DNA of 6,141 nt from NCBI GenBank assembly GCA_030151505.1, contig JASLDQ010000397.1:1-6141 (forward strand), read 5' to 3'. Made by a program: the position numbers and the translations under genes. Below the pieces are notes generated by a model. That model worked only from the letters and a program-made list of their open reading frames with translations. It was not told the DNA's origin and searched no databases. Below, in pieces: positions 5,592-6,141 of the stretch (its first letter is position 1; every line of letters starts with the position of its first letter). Source of the stretch: Chromobacteriaceae bacterium. Its GTDB lineage: Bacteria > Pseudomonadota > Gammaproteobacteria > Burkholderiales > Aquaspirillaceae.

Positions 5592-6141
5592 TCAAGCCTC
5601 GGGCGTTGCGGTGATGGTGGCCAGCGCGGAGTGCTGCAGCTCGACGATGTGGCGGATGCCGGCTGCGGCCAGCTCCATCAGCTCGTCCATCTGGGCGCGG
5701 GTAAAGGGCTCGCCTTCGGCCGTGCCTTGCACTTCGATGAAACGGCCGTCGCCGGTCATCACCACGTTCATGTCGGTTTCGCAGCCGGAGTCTTCCGGAT
5801 AGTCCAGATCCAGCACCGGCTGGCCGTCGACCACCCCGACCGACACGGCGGCGACATGGTCGCGGATCGGAGATTCGGCAAGCTTGCCGGCGGCGATCAG
5901 GCCGTTGACAGCGTCGCTCAGCGCGACGAAGGCGCCGCAGATGCTGGCGGTCCGGGTGCCGCCGTCGGCCTGGATCACGTCGCAGTCGATGACGATCTGG
6001 CGTTCCCCCAGCTTCTCCATGTCCACCACCGCGCGCAGGCTGCGGCCGATCAGGCGCTGGATTTCCTGCGTGCGACCGGATTGCTTACCGCTGGCGGCCT
6101 CGCGCTTCATCCGCGAGCCGGTCGAGCGCGGCAGCATGCCG
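5592..6141 (-). CDS. rph: RNase PH, C-terminal three quarters (5' partial)
   Basis: RNase PH is a phosphorolytic 3'-5' exoribonuclease that trims tRNA 3' ends and degrades structured RNA, working as a hexameric ring in the cytoplasm. The visible 182 residues start at G-M-L-P-R-S-T, which aligns with about residue 64 of the E. coli protein (from memory), so roughly 63 residues are off the right edge; the ATG at 6137 is that internal Met, not a start. Family motifs seen: S-G-R-T-Q-E-I-Q-R with the phosphate-site Arg (E. coli R86), [13 protein letters not shown] (T125/R126), the acidic segment [17 protein letters not shown], and [12 protein letters not shown]. The reading frame is intact and ends in TGA (5594-5592), with a short tail after the last helix. 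It converges on the adhesin gene; no rdgB follows it. Confidence 0.97.
   Translation of the reverse strand, partial: GMLPRSTGSRMKREAASGKQSGRTQEIQRLIGRSLRAVVDMEKLGERQIVIDCDVIQADGGTRTASICGAFVALSDAVNGLIAAGKLAESPIRDHVAAVSVGVVDGQPVLDLDYPEDSGCETDMNVVMTGDGRFIEVQGTAEGEPFTRAQMDELMELAAAGIRHIVELQHSALATITATPEA

Noticed and set aside
5359..5802. 147-codon open frame on the + strand running into rph
   Set aside because: It starts within the terminator stem region, has no ribosome-binding site, and its second half is antisense to well-supported RNase PH codons.
6135..6137. ATG as the rph start
   Set aside because: It is the internal Met of G-M-L-P-R-S-T; about 63 family residues should precede it.

Overview
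The window holds two genes facing each other tail to tail. On the + strand is the C-terminal 1762 residues of a very large RTX adhesin, open at the left edge. On the - strand is the C-terminal three quarters of RNase PH (rph), open at the right edge. High GC content, dense third-position G/C and the RNase PH sequence point to a Gram-negative proteobacterium. A betaproteobacterium is my best guess (low confidence); nothing here fixes the genus.

Layout of the adhesin. Bases 2-364 are a Calx-beta-like domain (D1). Bases 365-1828 are four Ig-like repeats of the LapA/BapA type (D2-D5). Bases 1829-2227 are a 133-residue Gly/Asn/Thr linker in the middle of the stack. Bases 2228-4531 are seven more Ig-like repeats (D6-D12), the last one degenerate. 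Bases 4601-4924 are twelve Ca2+-binding RTX nonapeptides. Bases 4925-5290 are a C-terminal type I secretion target domain of the VCA0849 kind. I see no cysteine in the visible protein. The N-terminus, where a retention module and LapG-type cleavage site would lie in this family, is outside the window, as are the transporter and any LapD/LapG-like regulators.

The 301-base gap (5291-5591) has no convincing gene. It contains a hairpin just after the adhesin stop that can pair in two exclusive ways, a strong rho-independent terminator for the + strand (5361-5393), a smaller bulged hairpin, and a perfect 10-bp inverted repeat (5464-5488) whose arm sequence resembles the first hairpin.

The two genes have no evident functional link: the adhesin is a secreted surface protein for attachment or biofilm, and RNase PH is a housekeeping exoribonuclease. 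I found no clearly new system. The points most worth following are the glycine linker between two sister Ig domains, an internal repeat in it whose copies differ only at synonymous sites, and the paired inverted repeats between the genes.
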